Positions 1 to 12,574 are shown, counted from the first letter of the stretch. The stretch: DNA of 64,000 bases from Elysia crispata (GCA_033675545.1 JAWDGP010007190.1:1-64000), one strand, 5' to 3'. The notes: generated from the letters alone by a model not told the origin. Numbers and translations are program-made.

Positions 1-284
1 GGAAATTCGCCCATTGTCATATAATGAGAAAAGTCAGGAAAAGTGATTTAGAATGCCTTGCGGAAAAAAAAAACAATATACACAGACTTGTCAGATTCTT
101 CTTTCAGTCAACACGCGTACAAACATTAGCAGAACGATCTTCGCTGAAATAGGAAGCAAATACATTAAGAAAAAACGTGTGTTGAAACAATAAAAACAAC
201 ACACGAAAAAAATAAGAAAAATACTGCATTGCCTTTGAAACAGATAATAGGGCAGCAGGTGGAAATTTTCCTTACAGTCCTAAC

Positions 285-1060
285 AGTAACTGCACGCTAC
301 AGAAGAAAGATCTTCTCTCAAGCATCCTTACCCTACAAGAGAAAGGTCTTCTCTAAAACATACGTACAATATAAGAAAAAGATCTTCTTTAGAGCATCCC
401 TACGATTCAGGAGAAATTTATCTAAAACATACGGAAACTGCAGATAAATTATCTTCTATAAAACATCCATACACTACAATAGAAAGATTTTCTCTAGAAT
501 AAAGGCATGCTCTACGAGAACGGTACTCTCGAAAACAGCTCTAATTGCAGGAGAAAAGTCTTTTCTAAAATATCCGTACAGGAAGAAAATCTTCAGTGAA
601 AAAAAAAGCGTGATACAGGAAAAAAAATCTTCGCTACAACATCCGTACTGGAAAACAAAATGTTCAATAAAAGAAAAGAAAAGCGTGCTACAGAAAAAAG
701 ATATTCTCTACAACAACCGTATAGTACAGCCGGACAATAACTGAAGCAAACCGCACGCTTCATGAGAAAGATCTTCTCTAAAACAAACACATGATACAGG
801 AGAAAGATCCCTAAAACAATCATAAACTACAGGACAAAGATCTTCTCGAAAACAACTGTATGCTGCAAGAGAAAGAATTTCTTGAAAATTATCGTAAACT
901 ACATGAGTAAAATCTCCTCGAAATAACCATAAACTGCAAGAGACAGATCTTCTCCACAACAATCGTATAATACAGGCGGAAATTCTTCTCTGAAGCAACC
1001 GAATGCTACAGATTAAAGATCTTTTCTAAAACAAACACATGCTATAGGAGAAAGAACTCC
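285..1060. repeat. 36-bp minisatellite, unit 1
   Basis: Degenerate tandem repeats of about 36 bp with the consensus core GAAAGATCTTCTCTAAAACA, about 20 copies, more degenerate to the right. The period is a multiple of three, so several frames on both strands stay open by chance. The plus frame gives a 12-residue Lys/Arg-rich repeat of the type KIFSKTSVQYK. Each unit contains a near-palindrome around AGATCT. Confidence 0.8.
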
Positions 1061-1637
1061 ATTTTAACCAAACACATATCAAAACTGAACAGCCAATTAA
1101 AATAGAAGAAAGTCTGCTCTGAAACTATCGAGTGCAAGCGCATCTGGAGAAAGATCTAATCTGAAACAAGAAGATTTAAATCATGAGAAAGTCAGAGTGA
1201 GTAGTTGTAACAGATTTCTGTAGTGCAAATATCACGGCTTGGGCACCATGAAACTAATTAGCTGTGAATTTTTCAACATTAAGTTGACACAAATTCAATT
1301 CAAAACCAAATTTTGTTTTTACAATAATTTTTGCTCCTTGGGAAATCATGCAGATTAAAATAAATTATTCTGAAACACGTAAAAAGTTGTGTGGTTGAAA
1401 CAGCTTAGGAGCCTTTTTTCTTTTTAGCTTTTTGATAATTTTACTACGTTAAACGTTAAATAGTGAAGATTCGTTGATATTATTTACTTTTTCTTTTCGT
1501 ATTTTGGATGTATGATCATGATATGGTAACAGTGGCGTTCTATCTTGAAAATTAAAACTATTATGATTTCACTTAGGAGAGTTGTGGTTTGGAAAGTGTA
1601 ATAAAAGTAACCGTTCATTTCTCTCACTGTTCCAGAT

Positions 1638-1640
<3 letters not shown>

Positions 1641-1714
<74 letters not shown>
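1641..1714. repeat. (GA)n microsatellite
   Basis: A perfect GA dinucleotide run of 37 copies. The same site is (GATA)n in unit 2, interrupted GA in unit 4 and a longer GA run in unit 5. Confidence 0.97.
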
Positions 1715-1717
<3 letters not shown>

Positions 1718-2845
1718 CAGAGTTTGTTACCTTGAACTCAGAAAAGGAAATAATTTCGCTGTTGGAAGCATTGCTAACGTTCCGGATCAAACCGGAGTTA
1801 AAAACTAATCATTTTGCTCTACCATTTAGAAACACGGTTGGTCGATTTTTAGAGGAAATATATTATTCAAACTAATCAAAAAGATCCGTTTCAATATTGC
1901 ATTTCTCTGTCAACATACTTGTCTACAAATTTTAAAATAATGACAACAATTAGTTTATTTTATATCTTAACTGATACTAAGATGGCTAAGCACCCCTCTC
2001 ACATAACTTCCTACCTGTAGGTCTATATTATCTTTAGAAAATCTCGCAAGTACGCAAAAATGAATCGCGTCTTCCAACACCTTCTCCTCTATGGCATTAG
2101 AAAAAATAGTATAGATTGGCAATGGCCTATAGTGGGAGCATTGTTAATTAAACGCCCTACGTATTTTGATTTTATATCAAAACATGGGTTAATAGCTGAT
2201 CATGCCAGACAGATTGTGCACAGCTGCGGGTTTATGAGAGATTAAGGCAGAAAAATTAGTTTGCGTGTGATAGCCTCTTGCCTCTACATTAACTCTACCA
2301 CGGGTAATGAACTCTGAGTCAGGGGCTTGAGTCTTTGTGTAGACAAGAAATTGTTTTCTCAATGTCGCAAGAACGACAAGATCTTAACTTTACCATTTTC
2401 CGTGCATGATAAAAACACATTAACTTACGGTAAGCCACTCTGGTTGGAGAAAAAAAAATTTAAACTGTTCGCTAGATAAGATAACATCTTAAAATGAAAT
2501 TGCAATGTATCAGTTCTTTAATTTGAAAAAAAAAATTTTTTTCGCCAAAAAGCTTAATATTCGATGCCATATTTATTTCGTGTCGAATGTTTTAAGGTTG
2601 TCAGATAATATGCTTTTTTTTTATTGAAGACCTTGCACTTGGGAAACACACAATAAAAGGTAATGCGTTTGCGGCATGTCTCGTCTTTGAGATCGCGCAT
2701 AATGGGGATATTGCTTGAACGAAACGCTCAACTTTCGTGTGTCAGTCATAAGCGCAGACACAACGCATTGTAAAAGCACTCCCAAGTTTATTATTATCAC
2801 CATAAGATTCATCATCATAATCGTTATTATTATTATCACCATAAG

Positions 2846-3116
<271 letters not shown>

Positions 3117-3897
3117 AATTTCATCACCATCATCATCTTGATCATCGTGAACTATTTCCGCCTCTTCCTTAATAACATTATGATTTTAACATCCATCTAC
3201 AATATCAATGTTATCATTGTAATGCATTGTGTTGTTTTTTTGGTCTATGACACTAACTCGCTTCCTTATCCCGTGTAGCTGTGTACTTTTCTGGTAACAG
3301 ATTGACTTAGATTTATGTTGAGAATGTTTTTATTCAGTTGTGTAATGTTTGAATGTGAAGCCTAAGAATTAAGTCTTTTTGCTGAACACAGTCCGCACTG
3401 CGAGAAAAGTATCACTGTTCTCAAATCTCCAACTTAGTCCTATAATAATAATAATTTGATTTCTTTTCATTAACCCTATGTTGATTGGATGTGATATTTA
3501 TGATATGTTACGCAAAACGGAATCGATAATATCCTACGTCACTACTTTGTTCTGATTGGTTGCTATTTTGTAGCGCATTACACATTTCTTTGCACCAAGA
3601 ACTTTCTCGTATTTTTATGTCATTCCTTTTCTGAATAAAGTGAAGAAATTTGGTAGAAATTAGAGTCGAATTCGTACCATAGGCGGTCAAACTCTAGTAA
3701 AAAACGCCTGTCAGTCAACCTATTTTTTAGGAGTGATGTCCTGGTTTGTTTTTTTACAAAGTCAATCTCGAGCAGACTTCAGCCTTATTTTTTTACAGTT
3801 GAGTCGTGTAATTCGATGTGTATATTTCTTACCCTAGACAAACAGATCCAAACAGATTACCCAATCTGTTACAATCATAATTATCAAATTCGGAGTT

Positions 3898-3906
3898 GTC
3901 ATCATT

Positions 3907-3954
<48 letters not shown>

Positions 3955-3966
3955 GTCAACATCATT

Positions 3967-4059
<93 letters not shown>
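3898..4059. repeat. (TCA)n microsatellite
   Basis: Nearly pure TCA repeat, with a few TTA or GTC interruptions, flanked by sequence shared with units 2 and 5. The site is missing from unit 4. Confidence 0.95.
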
Positions 4060-4060
<1 letters not shown>

Positions 4061-4685
4061 CCACTTTTAGTAGCACCAGCCTCAACACCACCACCACCAA
4101 CATCTAAATTCTTGGATATATGTAAGGGCATTTAACGTCTTTGGAATGATTTTACAGACTACCGAATTATACAGGATATTTGCTCTATAACCACATTAAA
4201 AGACGATTATCATTCCTTACTGGTTGAATTGCATATTAAGTAGGACATATGAAGAAAAATAGAAACAGCATTGTCCATATGTTACAGGCAGGTCTAGATT
4301 AGCAGACTCGATAAAAGGAAACAATATCATACTCAATAGAGCTGCTTCAGAAGCGACTAATGTAAAGGACTTATGGCTATAATAGTTAAATCTAGACCAC
4401 CAATCTCTATTAAGTAAGACTTAGAATCAGAAGAAAACCAGTTATAGTAGATATATGTGCATTTCTCCCAATTCTATTTATCTATCGTAAGCGATCGAGT
4501 GTTTAGAGATAAAGGCAGGATGTTAATCTCTCATTACAACATGAATAAACAGGAGTGACACATGCTGTTTTGTTGCTAATCAAAAGCCAAATAAGTGTTA
4601 AATTTTCCCCTTCATTTTTTTGCATTCGCTAGTTTTTAAATTTGAAACATTAATTTTTACCTGTACTAGACATTCCCATAATTGG

Positions 4686-4860
4686 ACAAACCTCCCAACT
4701 AGCAAAACTACCAACCGGAAAACTCTCAAAACTCCAACTAGGCAAATGTGATCATGTCACTTGAAACCTCTATATAGACAATGTGATAATTACAATGCAA
4801 ACCGCCATTTACAAGATGTGATTATGTCAATTCAAACCTCCAACTAGATTGGTATATTGT
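4686..4860. repeat. Short minisatellite with near-palindromic core, upstream of gene 1
   Basis: Three to four degenerate copies of a ~37-bp unit of the type CCAACTAGACAATGTGATCA followed by TGTCACTTCAAAC. The core GTGATCATGTCAC is nearly its own reverse complement. It lies about 1.0 kb before the TATA box and recurs at the same place in units 2, 4 and 5 and in the old fragment near 27.9 kb. Confidence 0.7.
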
Positions 4861-5825
4861 GATTGCCTTGTAGGATGTTATGTCTTAACTCTAGATACAA
4901 TGATTTATTGATTATTTTAAGCGTGCATAAGATTCTCAGGCCTCTTTTCAGTGCACCTTTTTTAAAGAAACACCATCTTATCATGATATTTAAACACATA
5001 ATACATAACATATTATATCTACATAAAATAGAATTGAACTGAAACATCTATGGCTACAGGAGGACTAATAAAATTTTTTGGCTTTCTAACGTTACTTAGT
5101 AAAAAAACTCCACCACAATCTTATTAAGCGATAACTTGTGCAACTTAATTTTTTTAAAGAATAACATGAAAGTTATTAGATAATTTTGACACAGCTTTCT
5201 AAAAAAATTACCTGCTGTTTGGCTATTAGCGACAATGATATTACTCTCAAAAGCAAACATTAGGGATTGAGCATTTTCTCACCTCCATTAAGAGTCCAAG
5301 TATTAACCTTACGGTGAAAGTAACAGCTTGTGTGTCAATGTAACTGGCACCATTGCGCTATAACTCGGCGTAGAATTCCATACACTGGGAAACAAAAAAC
5401 GACAACAGATCTTATATTCATTCCTACTGGGCCTTTGAAAAGAAATATTTCTTTAATTAAAAGGAATTCTTTCGGTGTTTTACAAAGTGGAACAGCATGA
5501 GTCGAATAATTGTTTAAGTGTGTGGAGAGAAAATAAAACTGAGCAGTGTCAATTTGCCATCATTTAGATTGAAATTTAAAGCATTACAAGCAGAATAAAG
5601 GCGTAGGTCTATCTAAGTAATGTGCTTTAGTTATTTTATCTTATGTAAATGAATTAACAGTTAAGTAAAAAAGACATTTTCAAAAGGAACCCAAATGGGA
5701 GATAACCTATTTCCTGGTGTAAATGATGCGTTGGGTGATGATAATTAGATGGTTTTGTGTTTTGATTGACTAAGTAAGATCTTGAATATCAAAGTAAAAA
5801 AAATTCACTGGTCGAGGTGCGAGCC

Positions 5826-5904
5826 TATAAAAAGGCGCTGCTTCACGTGCATTCTCAAGCTCGATACCAAGCCTGTATACCAGCTCTTCTCTGCCTGAGA
5901 TAAT
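5826..5904 (+). promoter_or_regulatory. TATA promoter and noncoding exon 1 of gene 1
   Basis: TATAAAAAGG at 5826-5835 predicts a transcription start near 5857. The E-box hexamer CACGTG (TCACGTG context) follows at about 5843. The presumed noncoding exon ends at 5904 before a consensus donor GTGAGT. The block is nearly identical in units 3, 4 and 5. No ATG lies in the predicted leader before the start codon in exon 2. The start site is inferred from TATA spacing. Confidence 0.7.
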
Positions 5905-6882
5905 GTGAGTAGATTTTGTATTAAGTTTTGTCACTCTCTGTAACTTAAGTTTCCACTTTTTTCTTTGTCAGTTATAACCATATGAAGTTTTTTTCGTCTT
6001 TCGACACTCTCTGACCATCTCAAATTTTATTGCGACTCTCTTTTATTCCTAAATATTTCTACATTCCTAAATCTATTACTCTTTTACTCTATCTCTCTCT
6101 AATGTATCTCGTATTCTCTGCCGATTTCTCTGTATTATGTAGGAATGTTTTGATTGTCTGTCTGCCACTTTCTAGACCTTTCTTTGTGCTTTCTCGAAAA
6201 CTAGTATATCTCCAACTTCGGGCTCTCAAATTCAGGTCTTTTTATCCTCTATATTCCTCTCTTTAGATCACCCTGATTGTGTACCTTGTTTTCTCTTTCT
6301 CTCTTAATACTTCATTTCCTCATTTTGTATTTGTCATTCGCCGCAATCGTTTGTCCTATATCACAATTTTGTCTCCTTCATTATAATTGCTTTTTTATTA
6401 TTTATATCCACAAAAAAACAGTGATATATTATTTAGAATAATAAGTTTTAATAACATCACTGTGTTTTGCATCATCACTTCCTTGATGTTAACTAAGTTT
6501 TTCTCAAGTTTTCAAATTACTTACTTCCTGTCAGTAAAATTCTATGGGACAATTTTTAGTAAGGATTTCCGTCCCTTTTTTCCCGAAGCCTTTTTTTTGA
6601 TAAATTTTGTTGTTGTTAGTTTTTCTCACCTCATTCTCCTCGAAAAAAAACTGGTATGAAGACAGTGACTACCAATTAGTATTGTATGCTGTGTATTGAA
6701 AGATTGATATGTCTTTGAGAAATGTCTATGAAAAAGAACTTCACATTCAAAACACTCTTCTAGTGTATCGTTTTGAAAATGTATAAACTAGTCTTGAGAT
6801 ACAAAATTGGTCGGAAACCTTTTCTTATAAAATATAATACCTGGCTTTTTTTTCAAACTTTTCAGCCTGCTACTGCGGAACC

Positions 6883-7496
6883 ATGAAAGTGACATTTGCT
6901 CTGTGTTTTACACTTGCCGTGCTGATTGCATTGGCGTATTCACAAAGTAAGTATCAGTGAGAACTTCGATTTTGAATGATAAAATCAGCTTTCTAAATCA
7001 GAAGTAATATTGTGTCTATCGTAAAAGCAAAGGTACCTTTGTTCGAAAAAAAAATAACATTTTCCATCGTAACGTCACCTAACTTCAGCTGTAAATGTAA
7101 GCCATTGACAAGATTAAGGAATGCACGGCGATGGCCAATACTGTTTCCTTAAAAAATTAATGTCTTTCCAAGAGCAGTTTGTTTTTTAATATTCAAGAAA
7201 CTTAAGTGACGATAAAGATAACAAACAAATGCATAATAGATCGTTTCACTAATTAATTCAATTTTTGGAAATTATATGCTTTGGTTATGGAACGAAGCGT
7301 ATTAATTAAATTCTTTATTTATTTATCTTGATACAATCCTTTAAATTGCTTGATTCTAGATTCATGCTATGTAGCACCGTTCTGTGACGGAGAAGGTTAT
7401 CCTGGCGCGCCAGACTACCAGTTCTACTGCTGTCCATTTGGGTCAGGGTTTCCCTCACCAATTGAAAATAATCCTTTCGAGTGCACGTGTTTTTGA
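6883..7496 (+). CDS. Secreted six-cysteine acidic peptide, copy 1
   Basis: Two coding exons, 6883-6946 and 7360-7496, joined by a phase-1 intron (donor A|GTAAGT, acceptor TTCTAG|A), give 66 residues. Upstream, a pyrimidine tract and CAG at 6863-6865 accept the 5'UTR intron that starts at 5905; the ATG has A at -3. Residues 1-20 form a signal peptide (MKVTFALCF..., hydrophobic core, likely cleavage after AYS), leaving Q21 as a possible pyroglutamate. The mature 46 residues have cysteines spaced C-x5-C-x14-CC-x16-C-x-C, consistent with three disulfides, five acidic and no basic residues, and many Tyr/Phe. The family is not recognised. A secreted venom, defence or structural peptide is possible, but function is not shown. 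AATAAA follows the stop by 100 bp. Confidence 0.8.
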
Positions 7497-7595
7497 ATGA
7501 AAACAGAACTTGATTTGAATAAGGTAATGCTGAAAATGCATTTCATTCTTTCAAGTTATTTCGATTTAATATTTTGTATGGTTTTGCACCAGTAC

Positions 7596-7601
7596 AATAA
7601 A
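7596..7601 (+). terminator. Polyadenylation signal of gene 1
   Basis: AATAAA 100 bp after the stop codon, conserved at the same place in units 3, 4 and 5. It would end a simple three-exon transcript. A second AATAAA lies about 30 bp downstream. Confidence 0.6.
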
Positions 7602-7799
7602 ATAGCCTGAGAAGTAATTTTCTAACAATAAATATAAAAACTCTGCAGAACACGCACTCAAGAAACTAGGGAGTGAAAGTTAATGAGTATATAAAATTAC
7701 TTTATAACAACAATAGCAACAACAACAACAACAACAAAATACAGCAAAAAATATAAAAAAATATGTTAATGCCACTACTAGTGCTACTATTACTACAAA

Positions 7800-7915
<116 letters not shown>

Positions 7916-8168
7916 ATTCTACTTGTGCTGACTGGTATACTACATTTTGAACTCTTTTTTGCTGCCTTATTTGAGTATTACTTTTACTTCATTTAGCTTC
8001 CACATGGTTTTTTTTATTACTTAAGTGATAGTTTCTCTTAAGTTCTACATTTGTAGAAACAATCTGTTGTTGTTAGGTTATGATAACATTTAGTAAATTT
8101 ATTTCAAACAATTATTACGGTTTTATTACTATGACATTTTCAAATGCTAATTTTTCTCTGTCTTTCAG

Positions 8169-8422
8169 TCTTGAATCAAGCCGTTCGTTTTTTAATGAGA
8201 GGATGATTGGGTGTAAACCAGCGTACTATTTTTATTTTAAACGTTTTGAAAAGCGCAATAGGAATTCTCATTAAAGTAAGTGTTGAAAAGTTCATCTTGC
8301 CTTTTTTGTGTTGGTCTCCTTAAAGTTTGGGCTTTTTTTCTTATTATGAATTGTCGATTACAGGTCGAATCTAAAAAGAAGAAGATGCAGCGGTTAGATG
8401 ATTCTTCTTATCTTATAATAAA
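8169..8422 (+). other. Possible alternative 3'UTR exons of gene 1
   Basis: A good acceptor (polypyrimidine then TTTCAG) at 8168 opens a 107-bp segment ending at a consensus donor AAA|GTAAGTG. A second acceptor (GATTACAG|G) at 8363 leads to AATAAA at 8417-8422. A donor-like AAG|GTAATG lies shortly after the gene's stop (7523). Together these could form a longer transcript whose last introns follow the stop codon. This is inference from splice motifs only. Confidence 0.35.
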
Positions 8423-8450
8423 ACACTCGTCAATGCACTACGAGACGGAG

Positions 8451-8580
8451 AGACAATGAGTAAGATAAATAGAGATGAAAAATCAAGACAGAGAGAAAGG
8501 GTGACAGAGAATGGAAAGAGAGAAAGCAAGAGAAAGAAAAAAAGATAGAGAAAGAGGAAGGGGAGTGAAGGGCCTATGAT
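8451..8580. repeat. Purine-rich GA/GAAA stretch
   Basis: About 130 bp of almost pure A/G sequence on the plus strand, not a simple tandem repeat. It is present in units 1, 3, 4 (twice) and 5, and in altered form in unit 2 (21.8-21.97 kb). Confidence 0.7.
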
Positions 8581-9639
8581 GATGATTGAATGAAATTTAC
8601 CACCAGATCTTTTCTGTGTCTCAACATGCTTCCTGATTCCGAAATTAAGGTGACGTGAATTCTTTTAATAAGAGACTTTTGTACATTTAAAATATTTTAT
8701 AAGAATCAATATTATCGTTATTATAACCATTTTAGATTTTTTTAGATTCTTTCAAAGATACTAAAATGGAAAGAAAAGGATTCAGAGGGGAAAATATTCA
8801 TATAGGATAATACGTTATCTGGGCATCAATAGTTTATCTCGGTATTATTCTAAGCGGTCACACCATATTCAAGGCATAGCTCAAAAGCGTATACCTGCTA
8901 CCCATATCTTCATCGCTTGAAATATGAACCTGAAAAATAAGTTACTAATCAGGGCGCTTACTAATTAGGTTACTTGGCTCTCGATTATTAGAGCAATTTT
9001 ATCACATTTAAAACCAATTTTTTGCTTCTGCTCCAAATCTTTCGAGAAGCGAGCTCGGCTGTCTCAGCTAGTTTAGACCCGCTTGATTTTCTGTTATATA
9101 TCAAGGAAAAAACGCTGGCGTTTCCACAAACCCCCGTACTCCAAATCTTATTGAATTTATCCTGGTTATACTGGCAGTTTCTTTCTGCTCTTTTTTCTTT
9201 GAAGGCTGTGAAGCTCTTCCATTATGCTTTCTCAAGAATCATAAGTTCTACAAGGCTAATTTGAGGACGCTCATTGAATAAAAACCAAAATTATATGGAT
9301 GAAGTTTTCTTTTCTTTCCCGTTTTGAAAGATCGCTTGAAACTTCCAAGCCGTCATTAATTTATTTTTCAACGGTGACGGTACCCTCCGCCACAATATCC
9401 TGCTCCAATTTTATATGATGTGAGACACTGCATTGGCAATTACTATGTTGGCTAAAGGTATACTGAGTCAACGAGACTCAGGACGAATAGAGATATTCAG
9501 ATTTATAAAAGCAAACATATGAACCAGTATCATTTGACCATCTTGCAGCTATCCTTTCATGTCAAACATTTAAATATGCAGGTAACTTGACCTGATCCAA
9601 GATCAAAATATTGAAAGATTGTAGAGAGTCAGTGTTCTC

Positions 9640-11125
9640 TTATAATAGGAACTGATGTATTGGAACGACGATATTATCTCTGAATAACGCCCTTTCATAC
9701 CGCCCCAACTTTTTCTTAATGACAGTAATAAATACAAACTGCTCGCTTCTTCCCAAGATGCCCAAGAACATGGTTTTGTATATAGCTTGCTTCAGTCCTA
9801 CTATTTCGAAATGGTATTTTAGGCTCTTCTGGCGCCTTGATGGTACACCACTTGCCTTTTTGCTCAACTCTTCCATGTCGGTGCACACATAACCTCTCCT
9901 TTTGCCGATGTCCCCAAAGTAATGGAGTACAGTCTCCCTATGATCTTACCGATACTGTCTTGGCACCTCCTTCTGCACTTCTCGCCAATTCCAGGCTTCA
10001 TTGTCTTTCTGGGAATCTGTCTGTCCTTTCTAGTGACATAAGCTTCTCCTAGATTTTAATCTCTTTTTTCTTTTGCTGTCCTAATTAGCTTCATTACGTT
10101 TCCTTTTTCTACTCCTAGTTGGAGGCTCGACATCAGGGCTAGCCAGAATGCTGGAGTCCTGTGTATGTTCAGATGTCGAGGCTGTGTAGTAAATGTCAGC
10201 ACATGAGGCACCGGTTGTGACATTTACTGACATAGAGCCACTGAGTACGCGACGAATGAAGATGAATAAGACAATTGGTGGATGGTTGTGGGTGGTTGTG
10301 CATGCTCTGATTTTGCGTGTGGGTGTAGATGCAGACTACTGTTGTTCTCGATTTCTGCTATTTCCTGAGTTTTTGAGTTTTGCCTCAACTCAGTTTCCTG
10401 AGCTTCGGCTCTCATTACATCGATCGAAACTTGCATGTATTTTAGAGGGGATGTACACGAAGTGTGGTGTTGCTTTTCCTCTGGAAGCACAGGAGGGTGT
10501 TGATTGCCTTGAGCTGGTACATAGTCCGGATCGTTGTCCGAGTAACATCCCAGTGAGATATCAATGAGGCTTCCACTGGAGTCATACCTTGCATCATCGC
10601 CTTTCACACGCAATGTTCGCAAACTGCCTTTTCTTTTCATACAAATGAATGGAATGTCTCCTGAGTCTGACGACAAACAGGTCACTTGGCTTTCTTTGCT
10701 CGCAATGTTTTTAATTGTTGCGAGAATAAGATCGTCTAAATCAGACGATTCAGTTTTTTCAAACTCTTTTCCGCAAAATGATGATTGTCAGGATCAAGAT
10801 TTCTTGGTTCAAAGGGTGTGATCTCAAACTGAGGACCCAAGGTTAAGATCCCATATTGGTGTATATTGGAAATTGCTGTTTCGAAATTAACATTGTTAAC
10901 ATTTCTATCAACTAATCCAGTGTATGATTCACCTGGAAGCACTTGGGCATTCAGCTCACATAAATGACGCAGACTTGTTGAAATGAAGTAACAAGAGGGA
11001 ACCCATTGATGCCATGATACACCATAGAAGTCAGGGAATTACAAGTACACTGCCTTTCGCTGTTTTCAAAGATGAGATCAGCTCGGTGGCATGTATCAAT
11101 AACAGAAATCGTATCCTGAAAAATG
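9640..11125 (-). pseudogene. Decayed minus-strand coding region, unit 1
   Basis: Several open stretches on the minus strand show protein-like composition. Near 11033-11053 lies QCTCNSL, which resembles the cysteine motif of OTU-like or C76-like peptides carried by some mobile elements. Near 10516-10545 is an acidic YSDNDPDYVP. Around 9755-9853 a basic SRRQKSLKYHF and YKTMFLGILG resemble a Cys-rich uncharacterised protein family common in invertebrate genomes. A good acceptor (TTTCATTTTTCAG|GATAC) precedes the first block, so a spliced gene is the likely ancestor. It looks broken in several places and is repeated in units 3 and 4. Family membership is recalled by pattern and is uncertain. Confidence 0.4.
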
Positions 11126-12465
11126 AAAGAATAAAACTTTTATTAAAAAAAAGTCGATTTGTAAAGTGCATGAATAAAACTGATACTACGGTACTTTCAT
11201 TGATGGATTTAAAATGAATGTTGCTCAAATGTAAAGTATGAGTTTAACATAGAGTACATTTCAACAAAATGAAAGTAGCAGTTAGATTTACAGAACTGAA
11301 ATTGGCTAACCTTTCGATATGGCTCGAAAAATTAACTGAAGTTGTTTTAAAAGTGATTGCCGAGTGCCAAGGGTAAAAAAAAATCACTTGTTGCATTCAT
11401 GTAGATAAAAGTCTTTAAGTGTTTATTCAATTATTTTCATCGATGGGTTTTAGAGTCACATAACAAAAAATGAGTCTTGCAAAAAATAACTATCTTTGAG
11501 ATAAAAAATCTGACAGATCGAAAAAAATATTTGTTAATCTGTATTTACTATTACGAATGAATCAAAGAATTTTAATGGAGAATCAAAAATTTAGAAGCAA
11601 AAACGCAATATTAAACATACTCACGAGATTTAAGTCGGGGAAGTCTTGATTGCAAATCGGCAGGATACCTTAAAATTTAGTATCTTCGTTCATGAAGTCA
11701 AAATGCTTACAGAAGAGTGGTCAGGTTTATGTTCGATTCCCGCTGGTTCGAAGAGAACTGGTGAGGGCAGAATCTGCTCCCAAATTTATACATATTGAAC
11801 AGACAACATGGGCGTTTCGGGAGTAGAAAACGTGTGATTATCAGAGATGGTACAGTTTGATAAAGGAGGATCATCTTAGGTTCATGGAGTCCACGGTTGT
11901 CGCAGCGGATATTACTGAAAATTATAGTGAAAGATGAGTTCAGCCAACCCAACGGTTTACAATATGGTATTGAAGTTCCTCTTGCAGTTCAGGAAGTTCA
12001 GCGCGTCTTTGTATCCTCCAACTTCTGTTCTATTGCTTACTACTTAGGGTCATAACAGTGGAACGATAGGTGTGTCAGCTAAGGCACGCTGACAAAGGCT
12101 CTTTATGGACACCTCCTGTGTATTACATCTACTTCCTGACAAGTGAACAAGAAATAATTTTAATGATAACCAATTCGTTCTTTCAAACGTCAGGTAGTGT
12201 AGTTAGTCTTCTAGAGCCTCCCGTGATCGGCAAAATCAGGCAATAAGTGGCTGTCATGAATGTAGAAATAAATAAGTAGTAATTTATGTGGCTAAAATAA
12301 ATAAGACCAAATCCCATCCAATATTTTTTTCCTCAAGAGTAACACTGGGTTAAAAAATACAATTCATAAGCAATATAGAACTCCAGTATGAAAATGCAAT
12401 TACCAACAGCTCTATCATAAGTATATTCTAAAATAATCAGAAAGTTAATTTCAGAATTTAACAGC

Positions 12466-12574
12466 CGTATACTATCGTATCTCGAGTTATGAGCTAAAAT
12501 ATCTCACGTATACTATAGTAAGTCGAGTTACGAAAGCATGCTTTGGGGATTTTCACAGAGCTCAAGATACGATA
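12466..12574. repeat. Imperfect inverted repeat
   Basis: TATCGTATCTCGAG (12473-12486) is complementary at 13 of 14 positions to CTCAAGATACGATA (12561-12574). A direct repeat starting CGTATACTAT lies between them. It is conserved in units 3 (near 36.82 kb) and 4 (near 50.13 kb). It could be a MITE remnant or a chance hairpin. Confidence 0.4.

Noticed and set aside
1582-1875. Arg-Glu and Ser-Leu dipeptide frames
   Set aside because: Translations of (GA)n.
2060-2245. 61-codon open frame (MNRVFQHLLLYG...) also seen in units 2 and 4
   Set aside because: The frame is altered between units by an indel not divisible by three and is closed early in unit 5; no splice or promoter signals. Probably chance.
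6030-6266. 78-codon frame inside the first intron of the peptide gene (also 30677-30913)
   Set aside because: Lies in a pyrimidine-rich intron; only a shadow, not kept in units 2, 4 and 5.
6883-7496. Assignment to a named sea anemone toxin or defensin family
   Set aside because: The cysteine spacing differs from the frameworks I know, and the peptide has no basic residues; naming it would be unsupported.
11700-11760. tRNA-like motif GTTCGATTCCCGC preceded by AGTGGTCAGG
   Set aside because: Resembles B-box and A-box sequences, but the spacing is too short and no T-arm or acceptor stem pairs. Not called as tRNA or SINE.
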